Source: Romanomermis culicivorax (lineage: Eukaryota > Nematoda > Enoplea > Mermithida > Mermithidae). Taken from it: a DNA stretch of 64,000 bases. This document shows positions 36,130 through 48,520 of the stretch, in pieces (within the stretch, counting starts at the first letter, position 1; each line of letters starts with the position of its first letter). The notes beneath the pieces were generated by a model. That model was not told where the DNA came from and did no database searches. It was given only the letters and a program-made list of their open reading frames with translations. The stretch spans positions 1,302,001 through 1,366,000 of the forward strand of contig CAWUHX010000013.1 in NCBI GenBank assembly GCA_963922205.1. The letters run 5' to 3'. The position numbers and the translations under genes are program-made.

Positions 36130-39100
36130 CTAGGGCAGTTTATAATTACTAATTTTTGAATCTACAGTAAACTGCGTGTCCTTAGATGACACGTAGTTAG
36201 ACTGCAGCCATCTGCCGGTCTCGTAGCGAAAGTGCTTTAACCTGCTCACGGATACCACCTGCTTTTTCAGCGGCTCTCTCCAGTGAGCGATTTCAAGCAC
36301 ATTCTCTGATAATCTACTATTATCAGTAACAACATACGGTCCTTGCCACGGCAGACCCAGTTTTTTCTGTTTATCGACTTTCAGCAAAACCCAATCATTG
36401 ACGGAATAATCATGAGCCTTTGCTTTACGGTCAAAAAACTTTTTACTGCTCTCCGCAGCCTTTCTGATATTCTCTGCAATGGTCTCATAAGTTTCTACTA
36501 AGCTTTCGGTTAGTATATGCTTATAAGCCTCATAGTTCATCGGCAGAACTATATTTCTAGCAACTCCAATACTAATGCCAAAATTTGCCTCATGACCTCT
36601 CAATAAGGCAAATGGAGAACATCTCGTTGAGGTATGAGGTGTGGCATTGTATGCAAAAACGACAGATTGCAGATATCTGTCCCACTTATCTGAATCCTCT
36701 ATAGCAACTTTTCGCAACTGCTTGATCAAGGTTTGGTTAAACCTTTCAACCATTCCATTTCCTTGTGGATGGTAGGCAGTTGTGAAAATCTTCTGACACT
36801 CCAACAATTTACAGACTGACGTCATCAAATCAGCTGTAAAGCATGAACCGTTATCACTCAACAATTTCACCGGGGTTCCATGCCTGAACACAATATTTCG
36901 AAGAAAACTGTCCACAATGGTTACAGCAGATTGATCCTGGATCATTTCTGCTTCCACCCATTTTGTAAAGTAATCTTGAAATACTATCACATACGGTCTT
37001 TTCTCGCTCATGGGAGATATTCCCACAATATCTACAGAGACTATGTCAAATGGTCCTCTAGGAATGATTGGATTCAATGGCGGAATTGTAGCCTTTCCTG
37101 GAGTCGCAATTTGACATATCGGACAAAAGCTGATCCAGCTCCGAACATCCTTCTCGATGCTCGGCCACCAGAACCGCTTCTTAATAATAGCAAGGGTTCT
37201 CTTAAACCCTTGATGCGTCATCATCACTGCTCCATGATACTGATGCAGGACAACTTTTTTGAGAACAGAGGGGACAACAATTTGATCCTCTGCCTCGCCA
37301 AAAGTCTCTCTATATAGTATCCCTTGATCGATATAAAAGTTACTTTGAGACTTAGTGCTACCACTAGCACCTAGTTTCTCGAAGATCACTTTTAGATCTT
37401 TATCCTTTCCTTGCAACTTTGACATCAAGGCGTTTGAGATAAGCCCTTTTGGTCTACCATCTTCAATCTCTGGGGCTTCTTCAAACTCCTTCTCCTTCGG
37501 TTCAAATATTCTCTTCACCTCTTCTTTAGGTTTTGCTTGCCCAGGAGGATGTCCTTTTTCCTCCTGCTGCAAGTTTTTTGACATTTGTCTAGTGACTACC
37601 GCCTCAATTTCATATTTCTCAGGCGTTCGATAATTATCAAATTCTGGAGAAATATTAAGTTGAGTTTCATCACTAACACCATACTTTGAAGCCACTGAAG
37701 CTGTGGCCATCTTCACCGGAGTGAAGACTCCTACAGCCTCATCCACTTCATCTCCTCTGAGTTCCCGAAGTTGTTTCACTAAAACTTTGTGGTTTTGGTT
37801 AAGGACTTCGTCTTCAGTAAGAGATTTCACATCTTCCTTCTGAAAGATAAGTTCCCATTTTGGTGGCAACTTCTCTTTCTGCTCATCCGGTTCCTCCTTC
37901 CTGGAGAGGAAGTCTGCCATGGCATTTTGTCTGCCAGGCACATACTCCAACTTGTGATTAAACTGGCAAATGAATGCGTACCACCTCTTGAGTTTGTCGT
38001 TAGTCTGTGTATTCACCCTCATTGATAATAATGGTTTGTGGTCAGTTTGAATCCTGACCTTTTGGCCCAAAAGATAATGTTTGTAAATTTTAAGGCCGTA
38101 AACCACAGCTAAGCATTCTCTTTCGGTGGCGCACCATTTCCTTTCTTCTGCCCGCAATATCCGACTATTGTAGGCAACTACCCAACGTTCCGAGTCAGTC
38201 TCTTGACATAACACTGCTCCCAATGCAATTCCACTGGCATCCGTTTGAAGAATGAATCGTGCAGATCCATCTAAAATTGGATGTCTTAAGAAAGGTACTG
38301 AGGTCAATGCTACTTTGAGCTTCTCAAAAGTTGTGTAATGCAACTCCGTTACATTCCATGTTCCCTTCTTGCCTGTTAATTTGTACAAGGGTTCAGCTAG
38401 TGCTGCTAGGTCCGGTATAAATTTCTTACACCATTGTAGCATACCTAGGAATCTTTGCATTTTCTTAACAGAATCCGGGAATGGAAATTCCGTTATCGCC
38501 TTGACCTTCTTAGGATCCGGAGAAATTCCATTCGCATCCAAGATGTGTCCTAAAAAGTGCACCTTCTCGGGAAGAAATTCACATTTCTCTGGCTTAAGTG
38601 TCAACTTCGCCTTCCTCAACGCTTCTAGCACCATTTTCAAATTCTCTAAGTGTTCCTCGAACGTATTCGAGAAGATGATAATATCATCTATATACACTAG
38701 GCAAATTTTCCATACCAAATCCCCAAGGATTCTCTCCATCATCCTTTGGAATTCAGCAGGTGCATTCTTCAACCCAAACGGCATCACTTTAAACTGAAAT
38801 AAGCCCTCTTGGCATATAAAAGCCGTTTTCTCCTTGCTCTCCTCCTCCATCGGGACCTGCCAATATCCCGACTTCAAATCTAGAGTCGTATAAAACTTCG
38901 CTCTTCCAAGGCAATCTAAATAGTCATCCATTCTCGGGATGGGATATTTATCATCCTTGGTCACTTCGTTTATACCTCTGAAATCCACTACGGGTCTCGT
39001 AGTTCCATCTTTCTTTCCAACCAGGAACAAGGGTGCAGCCCACGGTGACTTCGAGGGCTCGATCACTCCTTGATCCAACATCTCCTTTATGTGTCGCCTT

Positions 39101-42100
39101 ACTCCTGGCCGACTATTAATAGAAGCTCTGTAATATCTCTTCGCTACAGGTCTTGCATCTCCTGTATCTATCTTGCATGTCAGAGCTGGGGTTGTAGTAG
39201 CCGGATCACCAGGCAAGCTAAAGACATCTCTGTATTTCAACAAAGACTCTATAGCTTCCGTTTTCTTCTCTTCCGAAATTTTCGCCTTCGATATCATCTT
39301 GCATAGTGAAGTATAGAACTCTACAGAATCAGCTTTTGATAATGCAGGCATTCCTTCCTTTACCATGCAGGTCTGATATTCCTCTTCCTCCTTTATCTTC
39401 TTCATTTCTTTCACCTTTTTGTACGTATCATCATCTTCAATAAGTATAGATTCTGTATAGCCAATGATTTGATCTGTCTCAAACCGACATCCAGAACCTG
39501 TGGTATTGGAGATTAGTACTACAAACTCCTCTTTTGATCCGTCTACAACCGCTTTCTCCATTCTGAACTTCCTTTCAGAATCCCTTGATTCGACAATAAT
39601 TCCGTTCAACGTGGCATCTCCATGTTGATCCCAAAGTTTTGCCTTCATCAAAACATCTGTTCCATATGGAATGTAGGTTTTACTACATGCAACAATTGCA
39701 ACAGTTGTCTTTAGCAGACAGACTTTTGGATAAACAATTTGATTTATGCAATCAGTCGACGCCACACTGACTTTAGTCACTTCTTCCATTACCGTTTGCA
39801 CAGTAGTTACAGAAGGAACTTGAACTACGTCAATCTTTCTCTCAATGCCTTGAATCGTCATGGCATTCCTTTTGAAATCAATCACCACACCTAAATCTGG
39901 GTGTGCCAAAAAATCTGTGCCCAAGATCAGGTCCTCACCTGCATCTGGCAACACTATAGCATTGACTGGAAAACTTCCGAATTCAGTCTTCATACAAACT
40001 GGTACATACCCATAGGCATGCACAACTTTTCCATCAGCTACAGTCACTTTAAGGATACGAGGGTACACTGTATAATCAACGTCTAATGCCCTTTTCAGGA
40101 GCTTAGAAGACATGACCGTACACTGAGCTCCTGTATCGATTAAAGCTCTGGTAGCCGTTTCTTTAATAACCACATTTATGTAGAAAGGAACCGTTTTCGG
40201 ATAATTTTCCAACAACCTTCTCTCTACGTCCGTTGCTTTTCTCCCATACTTCACATGAGCCAAATCTCTTTCTTTCACTTTCTCTAGAGGTGTCACCTTA
40301 TCCAGGTGAATAATACTTCCGAGAACCAAACTAGAAGATTTGTTTCTACTCTTTTCGCTTTCATCATCCACATCCGTACGGCTTGTCACCATTACGTTAT
40401 GCGAACTAGGTTGCGACTGGTTCGAAACAAATGATCCAGACTGATCCTGGACGGTACTACCCTGAATAGCAGGTTGACTAGTTGGTGCAGGTAACATCAA
40501 CTGAGGCTGTCTCTGCAACTGGATGCCTTGCTCCCTAAGTCTGCAGAATTCCCTGTATCTCTCAAACTCTGGGTCATACCCGTACATTTGATCTTCTTCG
40601 GGGAACCCTACATAATAGGCACCTCTTCCTCTTCCTCTAAATCCAAATTGAGGTCCACCTCTACCTCTAAAACTTCCTCTATATGAAGCATTCCTATCAC
40701 CACCATAATATTGATTAGACATGCCACGGTTAAATCCACCGCGTTGCTGTTGCTGACGCCGGTATGCTAATGTCTTACACTCTTCCGTAGCATGAGTATT
40801 ATTCTTATGATAAATGCAATAGGGTCTCTGCTGCTTCAACTGCTTCTGCTTTTCAGCAGACGCTGCCTTCACAGTAGTCAACTCTTTTAGGGCTTCACTC
40901 TGAGTAACTTGTAATTTATCTACTTTCTGAACCAATTGTAGCCACTCCTTTGAGAGAATAGCTAGAAAAGACTCCTTGGCCTGCTCCTCGTTAGACTTTT
41001 TGACATCACGAGGCGACGGACCAGGTATCATCTCTTCCGCATTCTCCTCACTTCTCTCCTCTTCCACTGCCTTTTGCAACTGATTTTGTGGTCTTGACTT
41101 CGTTTGGTTATACTTTTTAGTACTTCCATACGGAGCATTCCCGACAAAAGCAATTTCCGGGCATATCTCCTCCGCTACAACTTGATTCACTACAATCGGT
41201 TTATCTTTGGCTCCAAAAGTAGTAAATACATTCTTATACTTTTTATCAATCTGAGTTACGGCGTATGCAAGGTCTTGCCATGTTTTCATCGATGGCAATA
41301 CGTCCTGCAACTCCGTCTGATACAACGGACTACTCTTATAAATGAAGGCATTAATAATATTCTCTTGCCTTACTTGATCACTCTGATCTGCATAGACCAG
41401 ATCCACATGATTGCTCAATCTTTTTAAAAACTCCAAGGCTGACTCGCCTTCTTCCTGTTTCATATTAAACAACTCTCTTTTGAGCATCGTCAAATCATAA
41501 GTCGGCGCGAGATACTTTAAAATATTCCTCCGCGCTTCTGCATAACTTGAGGATGTTCTCGCTATCCTCCTCGCCGTGTTCTGAGACAACCTTCTCAAAC
41601 ACTCTTTCTTCACTTTATCAGCCGTATTCTCCAGAAACTCACTTTCCAGATCAGTAAAAAACTTCAAAGCCTCCGTCGGCTTTATACTATCATGCAAAGG
41701 TCTATGTTTCAAGGCCTTTACCACATCTCTCACATCAACTTCAACACTTGAGCTAGAGTTCGAAGTAGTTGAACTGCTATTATCACTATCCGAGTAATGT
41801 CTACTTCTAGCTCTAGATCTGTGAGACCTCTTTCGACTCTTCGACTTTCTTTTTCTTCTCCTCTCAGGGCTAAGGTCAGCTCTATTTGCGGTATCTCTCC
41901 AAGGAGTAGGACGAGAAAACCTATCCTCTCCCTGGGACGATTCGTCGCAAATAGTCACCTTCCTTTCCCTCGACCTCCTATTCTCTGAGTAACTGTAGGC
42001 ATTCGATTGTGCTTGTTCAGCATTCCTCGAACTCTGCGGCTCCTCAGTCCAACCTCTATCTCTAGCCGAATATTTGTCTCTGTCCTCTTGAGACCTGACA

Positions 42101-42780
42101 TAAACTTCTGAATGAACCTCTCTCTTAGGTTCACTAACTCTCTCAACTCTATTCTCAAGGTAAGAAGACTCACCTATCTTCCTCCGTTGATCATCCTCCG
42201 ATTCCTTTTCCTTGACCTGCGCGCTTTCGATTACTTTGATCAACAACTCGACCTTCTTCTCCAGCGCATTAAATCGTAAATCCTTGGGATCGACTCGATC
42301 CCTCGGATCCTCTCGTCGATTCCAATTCGTAATTTCGGGGTCGTATCGCCTCGAATATTTGTCGTCGTATAAATCGGCCGGCGCGTCCTCGTAATACTCG
42401 TCGTAATTCATGTCCACCAAATTTGATCTCCACGCCGGTTTCGATTTCCGTCTAATCTCCTCCAGCGTTTCGGCCATCGGATGGACCAACTTCGAGGGCG
42501 ACGTCGGTCTCTCCTTCTCAAAGGTCTGCTGACCTCTGACACTACCACTTACAGTAGTTTCAATCTCGGCTCTCCTAGCCATCTCAAAACCACTTCTCCT
42601 CAACTCTTCCTCAACTCTTGCCATTTCGGCAATTCCACTCTCTCTCCTTCCTTCAGTCTCAGGCGCCTGTGCTTGGACCTTTTCTACCGCTGCGTGTTCT
42701 TCAGCAGAGTCCAGATTCGAAACACTAGGTTCATGTGACCTAGGAGGAGTCCTCAACATTTTTCCTACCGGAATACTCAT
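36130..42780 (-). CDS. gag-pol: Retrotransposon Gag-Pol polyprotein (2216 aa)
   Basis: The ATG at 42780 (MSIPVGKML) is the first in a frame that is open further upstream. Gag comprises a charged N-terminus, an Arg/Ser-rich stretch (about 305-345, [18 protein letters not shown]), a capsid-like helical region and a zinc finger of form C-x2-H-x4-H-x4-C (C655 to C668, [14 protein letters not shown]), then an RGG box ([17 protein letters not shown]). Pol comprises a protease ALIDTGAQC (D882), RT with LVYIDDIII (1363-1366 YIDD), RNase H QTDASG (D1514) and integrase with a HHCC domain (about 1843-1885). The integrase catalytic triad D1917, D1976, E2012 has spacing DX58DX35E, and a GPY/F module lies near 2140. 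No chromodomain follows. Every catalytic motif is intact in one frame without a gag-pol shift. Confidence 0.95.
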   Translation of the reverse strand: MSIPVGKMLRTPPRSHEPSVSNLDSAEEHAAVEKVQAQAPETEGRRESGIAEMARVEEELRRSGFEMARRAEIETTVSGSVRGQQTFEKERPTSPSKLVHPMAETLEEIRRKSKPAWRSNLVDMNYDEYYEDAPADLYDDKYSRRYDPEITNWNRREDPRDRVDPKDLRFNALEKKVELLIKVIESAQVKEKESEDDQRRKIGESSYLENRVERVSEPKREVHSEVYVRSQEDRDKYSARDRGWTEEPQSSRNAEQAQSNAYSYSENRRSRERKVTICDESSQGEDRFSRPTPWRDTANRADLSPERRRKRKSKSRKRSHRSRARSRHYSDSDNSSSTTSNSSSSVEVDVRDVVKALKHRPLHDSIKPTEALKFFTDLESEFLENTADKVKKECLRRLSQNTARRIARTSSSYAEARRNILKYLAPTYDLTMLKRELFNMKQEEGESALEFLKRLSNHVDLVYADQSDQVRQENIINAFIYKSSPLYQTELQDVLPSMKTWQDLAYAVTQIDKKYKNVFTTFGAKDKPIVVNQVVAEEICPEIAFVGNAPYGSTKKYNQTKSRPQNQLQKAVEEERSEENAEEMIPGPSPRDVKKSNEEQAKESFLAILSKEWLQLVQKVDKLQVTQSEALKELTTVKAASAEKQKQLKQQRPYCIYHKNNTHATEECKTLAYRRQQQQRGGFNRGMSNQYYGGDRNASYRGSFRGRGGPQFGFRGRGRGAYYVGFPEEDQMYGYDPEFERYREFCRLREQGIQLQRQPQLMLPAPTSQPAIQGSTVQDQSGSFVSNQSQPSSHNVMVTSRTDVDDESEKSRNKSSSLVLGSIIHLDKVTPLEKVKERDLAHVKYGRKATDVERRLLENYPKTVPFYINVVIKETATRALIDTGAQCTVMSSKLLKRALDVDYTVYPRILKVTVADGKVVHAYGYVPVCMKTEFGSFPVNAIVLPDAGEDLILGTDFLAHPDLGVVIDFKRNAMTIQGIERKIDVVQVPSVTTVQTVMEEVTKVSVASTDCINQIVYPKVCLLKTTVAIVACSKTYIPYGTDVLMKAKLWDQHGDATLNGIIVESRDSERKFRMEKAVVDGSKEEFVVLISNTTGSGCRFETDQIIGYTESILIEDDDTYKKVKEMKKIKEEEEYQTCMVKEGMPALSKADSVEFYTSLCKMISKAKISEEKKTEAIESLLKYRDVFSLPGDPATTTPALTCKIDTGDARPVAKRYYRASINSRPGVRRHIKEMLDQGVIEPSKSPWAAPLFLVGKKDGTTRPVVDFRGINEVTKDDKYPIPRMDDYLDCLGRAKFYTTLDLKSGYWQVPMEEESKEKTAFICQEGLFQFKVMPFGLKNAPAEFQRMMERILGDLVWKICLVYIDDIIIFSNTFEEHLENLKMVLEALRKAKLTLKPEKCEFLPEKVHFLGHILDANGISPDPKKVKAITEFPFPDSVKKMQRFLGMLQWCKKFIPDLAALAEPLYKLTGKKGTWNVTELHYTTFEKLKVALTSVPFLRHPILDGSARFILQTDASGIALGAVLCQETDSERWVVAYNSRILRAEERKWCATERECLAVVYGLKIYKHYLLGQKVRIQTDHKPLLSMRVNTQTNDKLKRWYAFICQFNHKLEYVPGRQNAMADFLSRKEEPDEQKEKLPPKWELIFQKEDVKSLTEDEVLNQNHKVLVKQLRELRGDEVDEAVGVFTPVKMATASVASKYGVSDETQLNISPEFDNYRTPEKYEIEAVVTRQMSKNLQQEEKGHPPGQAKPKEEVKRIFEPKEKEFEEAPEIEDGRPKGLISNALMSKLQGKDKDLKVIFEKLGASGSTKSQSNFYIDQGILYRETFGEAEDQIVVPSVLKKVVLHQYHGAVMMTHQGFKRTLAIIKKRFWWPSIEKDVRSWISFCPICQIATPGKATIPPLNPIIPRGPFDIVSVDIVGISPMSEKRPYVIVFQDYFTKWVEAEMIQDQSAVTIVDSFLRNIVFRHGTPVKLLSDNGSCFTADLMTSVCKLLECQKIFTTAYHPQGNGMVERFNQTLIKQLRKVAIEDSDKWDRYLQSVVFAYNATPHTSTRCSPFALLRGHEANFGISIGVARNIVLPMNYEAYKHILTESLVETYETIAENIRKAAESSKKFFDRKAKAHDYSVNDWVLLKVDKQKKLGLPWQGPYVVTDNSRLSENVLEIAHWREPLKKQVVSVSRLKHFRYETGRWLQSNYVSSKDTQFTVDSKISNYKLP

Positions 42781-42870
42781 CTTCTTTACTTTTCCGGTAT
42801 GTGACTGCAAATAAAACCCAGGAGGTTTAGTTACTTTTCTGGTGGTTCTCCGGTTATCCGTCGTGAGAGG

Positions 42871-42886
42871 CGTTAAGAGTCCACCA
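42871..42886 (-). other. Probable primer-binding site
   Basis: On the element strand, TGGTGGACTCTTAACG starts two bases after the 5' LTR, the usual place and TGG start of a primer-binding site. The implied tRNA 3' end does not match a tRNA I recognise, so the primer is unassigned. Confidence 0.45.
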
Positions 42887-42888
42887 CT

Positions 42889-43369
42889 TGTTAGGCTGCT
42901 GTGGGGTCACAATTAAGCAACAGTTCTAACCACAGGCTAACAACAACAACAACAAACACCAAACTCTCCCAGACGTTTCACCAGATAAACACCAGAACTC
43001 TCACTAAACCTCAAGCAGAACACCTTGGCTCGTACCTCAGGAGTTCCTACCCAAGTCTCCACTCCTATACTTATAAACTCCTTCCACTACGCTCACAAAA
43101 CAAAACAACTTACAGGTCCAAGTTGTATTGGGTGACGAAGGGCGACGCCAATAATAAATAATATACAAAAATATTATAAATAAGACGACCACGGCGACGC
43201 TCCATAAACTAGTCTTTTTCAATAATGACAAAAAGACAGAAAACTCGCGAAACAGTGGCAGAAATAACCTATGCAAATTTATCATTTCTTTTCGCCACTT
43301 TTCGCCGCGTCCAACCGCCTGCGCACCGACGCCGGAAGCTGAACACGTGCACCTGAGCCCACCTCAACA
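42889..43369 (-). repeat. 5' LTR of the retrotransposon (481 bp)
   Basis: Same sequence as the LTR at 29288. It is followed by TATA, the right-hand copy of the target duplication. Confidence 0.95.
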
Positions 43370-43657
43370 TATAGTGAATTGTAGCTGTTTTCATTCAATT
43401 TTAGACTTGTAGTAAGTGTTTTACAGGCTCTAAAATCATAAAACATCGAAAATTTTCCGGAGCTGCGCGCCGGATCTTATTATATAATTTTTTAATTAGT
43501 CTATTCACTGTTTCTCTACAAATCAAACTTTCTGGAAAAAAAATTCTCGACGAAGGGAGAGAATATGGGGGTTCGACATGGAAAAGATGAATTTTGGTGC
43601 ATTTGGTGCAAAAGAATTCTGGTGATCAAAATCTCAATTTTTCCATTTTTGTTACTA
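43370..43657. other. Right flank of the retrotransposon, repeated verbatim at 55761-56048
   Basis: This host DNA is identical by eye to the sequence following the LTR at 55760, up to GTTACTA at 43657, where the adapter begins. A genuine second insertion would have a different flank. Confidence 0.9.
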
Positions 43658-43679
43658 GTACTCTGCGTTGATACCACTG
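43658..43679 (-). other. SMART cDNA-synthesis primer sequence (contaminant)
   Basis: GTACTCTGCGTTGATACCAC plus two bases, TG, is the reverse complement of the 3' part of the Clontech SMART oligonucleotide. It starts exactly where the flank stops matching its other copy and ends at the N-gap, so it is laboratory sequence left on a contig end. Confidence 0.93.
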
Positions 43680-43779
43680 NNNNNNNNNNNNNNNNNNNNN
43701 NNNNNNNNNNNNNNNNNNNNNNNNNNNNNNNNNNNNNNNNNNNNNNNNNNNNNNNNNNNNNNNNNNNNNNNNNNNNNNN
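43680..43779. other. Assembly gap, 100 N
   Basis: A run of exactly 100 N, the conventional size for a gap of unknown length. Confidence 1.
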
Positions 43780-46700
43780 TAAAGTTCCTCTACTCCATTA
43801 TTCACTAATGCCCAGATGATTTGGTTCCTATTATCATCTGGCATATCCTGAGCAAAGAATTCGATCACCTCCCGGTGTCGAAAATCTATCCTTCCCTTGA
43901 CCAAGGGAAACTTCTTATGGGACGTCCAGTAGTCTCTCAAAACAGAACTTAGGTACTCCAAAGTTACTTCCTTATCTCTACTTCTCTTGACCGATTTTGT
44001 CGGTTCCGACGTAGAGGGTTTAGAAACAACTTTTTTCCCTGAAGCGCTGCTCTGGTCCCTGCTGAGAAGTCTTATCAACCTTAGACACGGGCTTAGCCAA
44101 AGTACTTTTCGTCGTTGCACTTACCTGAGATGCAGACGATTTACTAGGTACTTTAGCCGAAGCAACCGTCGACTGCACCTGACTCGTAGAACTTTTTGGT
44201 TCCAGGCATCAGGCTTGTCGGCGTAGTTCCAGTCTTGGGATTTGGTTGAATCCGTCAATAAAGTTGTAGATCCTGCAAACTTCAAATCCACAGACGTAGA
44301 ACTCCCTGTCTGTTCTCCTTCACCATCACTGATTTCAATAACATCTTCTTCCTCTCTCTTTTTAGCCCTATTGGCCCTTCGGGCTAACTTTCGTCTTCCT
44401 AGTCTTTTAATTTGATCGTCCGTACGACCTTCTGCTCTGAACTTTCTGACCTCTTCGGCAGTATAACATACCTGGTATACCACCGTCCATACTTGGATCT
44501 CTGGGCGCTACTTGAACTGTCGGCGTAACCTTGCTGACCGCAGGCTGGATGACCTGCGTACTAGAAGGTTGCACCGGCAATTTCGGGATATGATAAGCAG
44601 TAGGCGGCTTGGCTGGAGCTTGCACGACTGTAGGCGCTGCCAGAGGCGTCGGCTGCGCCGTAAAACCAGCCAATACTAGTTCCAGCTGCTTCTGCTGCTG
44701 ATCTAATCTCGCTTTCTGCTCCGCAAGCTGCTTAGTAAAAATCTCTTTCTGTCTCTCGATTTCCTTTTCAGCTTGCTCCCTGAGCCTCGCTTCAATTTCC
44801 TCTATTGCTGGACTTGCAGCAATCGTTATCAGATTGCTTTCATCCACCATCGGCTCTGCCCTGACATCCATTCCAGAAAGTAAACTCTCTGTCTGATCTA
44901 CTAACGAAGTTTACCTGTGTTTCTTGATCAGGCTGTATCAACGATTCAACAGTGACTTCATTGTCCACTTCTAAAATCGTCTCCTACCTGATTCAAGTCT
45001 ATGGGGGTGTTGAGGTCTGCAGGTATCACCTGTAGCTGTGCTTTCGCCGCAACAGGCTCAGCCTGCATCCCCTGCACCTGATCCAAACTACTCATATCAA
45101 CTCCAGATTGTTGACTCACCGTTGTGCTTACCTCAGTGGCCTGTAACCGGCACTGCTGGCTGCTTACCTATCGGCGTCACTACAACCTTATCGCCAATAT
45201 GCGTAATCGTAAAACCTGGAGCATCGGACGGCAATATCGGCTCAAAAAATGGCGGCTCGTAACCTGGAACGTATTCCGGTTGATACGCTAAGACGCTCTT
45301 TTTCTGATTTTCCTTCGTTGCATCCTCACTCATATCTATTGGGTATCGCAAACCTGGAACTCTAACAGCTATCTGGCGGAAGTAAAACCTCTGATAGCAG
45401 TACGGATTATCTTTGTACTGCGGACACTCCGCCAAATGCTTCCTTTTATCTTCCGGTCTTTGCTCCATGACTTTGTCTTAGGCCAAAATCGGATCGGCAG
45501 AAATCCGAAACGATTTCCCCAACATGTAATAGAATCGCCCTTGGTTGGCGTATGTACCTCTGTTACTGGAAGACTATTCAAAAATGATAAGTACTGACCG
45601 TACCTATCTCCCCTCCACAACATCTTCAAGAGTTGTTCCTTTCCTCAGGGCTAAAGGATCTCAAATAGTTGTGGTCAAGGAGAGAGGTAAGGTACTCCTC
45701 CGCCTCCTCTCTGCAAGCTGGCCAAAACAAATGAAACGTAAGCGGAACTTTATTACACACTGACTCCAAATTCTTAAAATTGTCCTCGATCAATATTTCA
45801 GAATAAGGAGCGATATCCATACTCCAGTGTTGTCTTACATACGAGTCTTTACCGTTCGAAATTTTGACCGGTTCATACTCGTGGTAATCAACTTCCAGAC
45901 ATGGTATCTCCAATAACTGCTTCGTTTCCTTTCTATACCTTAGATAATTCTCGTATAAAACCATAGATACTGGTTCATCGAGTCTACTGAAACTCTTCCC
46001 TCGATTAACCATATCTACCACCTTGTTCATTATTCGAGTTCTAATCTGCTTTTCCGACAAAGCTTCTTCAAACTCTTCATCCTCACTTACCGTATCATTA
46101 CCGTCTACATTCTTACTTTTCTCTTTAACGGTATAATCAGGATGAATACCCTTAGGTATACTCACGTCTCTTCCTCTCTTCGGATTTGCCTCGTAATGAG
46201 GGAAGCTGTACTCCACATAGCCTCCAAATGAGGTGTCCATTTGGGCAGCCATACGGGCATACGCTTCCTGTCTCATTACGTGGTAAATAGCCGACGACTG
46301 CGGCTCCTCTACTTCCGGACTTCCACAAAAAGTCTGCGGAAAATTCTCTCCATGTATCATGTTAAAAAACCTGTACAACCTGTACGACATTATCTGGATT
46401 TGATCCGCTTTCATCAAATCATGCGGAAAATACTGGAATCCGACCTCGACTTCCATAGCTAACTCATAGTGGAAAAACGCTAAGAAAACCAACAATGAGT
46501 AGTAGGCGTCCAGTGCTGAATACCTGATTTCAAACTGCGTCAACGTGTGCCTACAGAATCGTTCACGTTGCGCTCTCTGACGGAAATCGATTTGGAAATA
46601 ACCAACGTCCGCCAGATACAGCTCCGTGAACAATCCTTTCAGCTTAAATGTCTCTGGGCAAAGTCCCAACTTCCTGGACATTGCCAAAAATCTTCCATTC

Positions 46701-47229
46701 AATTGATCTCCTACCTTGGCTACGTCATAATAACGGCCATACGAAGATGTAATTCTATACTTGATCTCTGCTGTCAGATCAACATCCTGGTGATTTCTGC
46801 CTGCGCCATTAACATTCCAGACGGCAACCAGATCTGTAACCAAGTTGTATCCAACGAGAAGCATGTCCGAATCTAAGAGCTCATGAATGAGCGTCCATTC
46901 CTTCGGCATGATTGTCGTAGTATCTACAACAAAAGTGTCTCCAGTCACCGTCGAGAAGCTAATGACTCTCGCGAACTCCTTCCCTTTTGGGTTATCAACC
47001 CCAGAAGTCGCGAAAACCTTGCTCACGTACTCTTGAGTAACTTTTTCGGTATCAAAACCGATAACTGGCTGTCCTCGAAACCTGCTCACCTTCAGAGTTT
47101 CGATCATCTCAGCCACCTTACCTATCTCGACCAATTTCGGTTCTGTTAGTTCCAACGGAAATCTTCCGAACGTCGTTGCGAACCATCGTTCCAATTCGCC
47201 GACTCTAACAATGCGTTTAACATTGTAGT
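43780..47229 (-). pseudogene. ORF3 copy with frameshifts near the gap (assembly copy)
   Basis: The exonuclease half (47229 to about 45645) reads identically to the intact ORF3. Toward the gap, one-base changes break the frame, for example an extra T in AGTTTACC near 44911, an extra A in CTAAAATCG near 44974 and a missing C in TTTCCTCAGG near 45652. Because they cluster at the contig end, I read them as sequencing error, not decay. The last third of the protein is missing. Confidence 0.8.
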
Positions 47230-48520
47230 CTAAAAAATTCAGGCGAAATGTTTACAACTTTTTAATGAAAATTTTTCCCAAAGCGGACAAACATCGGTTA
47301 AATTCTACCTTCACCACAGATAGTAAGCACAAATAGGAAAGAAGAAAAGAAAATTGCAAGCAGGGGAAAATAAGGTACCAAACATATATTGGGTTAGTGT
47401 TGGCAGATAGTTAAACACAAGTGCGGCCCCGACTTCTACCTTATACGGGAGTACACGCACAGACTACCTGCGTCTTCCATCAATCGACTGCATGCCGTCT
47501 CAATCCAACGCCCAAAACGGCCTATCCAATCAATAAATTAAGAATTTCCAAGAAGAAATTTGAAAATATATTTACAATTTAACCAAAATGTGGAAATTCG
47601 TAGAAAAGTGAATTAAGATGGAATTTAGAAATTTAAATAAATTTTGAAATTATCTACCCCTAGTCGACTAGTTGCTACACTCCACTTCTTCCCCATCACA
47701 TAGACGAATTTATTCAACTCGCTATGTGTGTAGAGGAATAATGTAGTTTCGCAAAAAGTCCAAATTTTGCGCTACGGGCAGCTTTGCCACACTTTTTCAA
47801 GTTGGCAGAACAATTATGTTCCCACTAAACTTTTACAATTGTCTAGGCCTTCGTCTAGACACCCGTGGGCTATGACATCCTGCTTTGCTCAAGTAATTTT
47901 TAGATTAACTAAGTTTAATAACTTAGGTCGCTTACCATCGACTAAGAAATACCGATTGTTTTGCCGCACCTGCGGCTGTCCGTAGGTCACGTGGGGGTCC
48001 GTGACCAAGTATTGCTTTGTCCGGCGTCCATTGGGGGGCCTGGACATTCCTTCTGCTTCCTTTTCGAATTCTAATAATTCGGCACTATCAATTTTCGAAG
48101 AAATTTTTAAAATTTTTTGAATATGAGCTGAAAAATCGACAAATTTTCCGCTTTCGCTACTTTTTGTCTATTTTCACTCTAAAACTCAGCGGTTTTCCCA
48201 ATTCTTCCAATATTCACAGAATTGGGGGGCAACAATTAACTATTTCCTCCGAAATTAATCGGACTCGGGAAAATTTAAGATTTAGGCCGCGAAAAAAGTT
48301 TTTTAAAAATTTAGGTTTTTGCGAAGAGTGGTTTTTTACCAAAAATTTTGAGAAATTTTTAGATTTACGCGAGAAAAATTTAAAAATACACAATAAATAC
48401 GCGATAAATACATAAATAATTATAGTTAAATACAATTTGTACTTAAATACACAAATTGGGACGAAAAAATATGGGGGGTAATCACACGCACACACACACG
48501 CGAAAAAACAGCGCTACGCG

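Larger units (their letters stand above)
29288..43369 (-). mobile_element. Ty3/Gypsy-type LTR retrotransposon with extra exonuclease ORF, 14,082 bp
   Basis: The element is bounded by identical-looking 481-bp LTRs (29288-29768 and 42889-43369), each TG...CA, and a 4-bp TATA target duplication (29284-29287 and 43370-43373). Read on the minus strand the order is LTR, a 108-bp leader, Gag-Pol (42780-36130), a 1.3-kb spacer, ORF3 (34838-30523), a 0.75-kb 3' region and LTR. The Pol order of protease, RT, RNase H and integrase is that of Ty3/Gypsy. Intact frames and undiverged LTRs indicate a very recent insertion. It lies in the giant intron of the M3-peptidase gene, in the same orientation as that gene. 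Confidence 0.95.

Noticed and set aside
42871..42886. Assigning the retrotransposon primer to a particular tRNA
   Set aside because: The segment contains GACTCTTAA, also found in the tRNA-Lys(CTT) anticodon arm, but in the sense orientation. A primer must be complementary, so no tRNA could be named.
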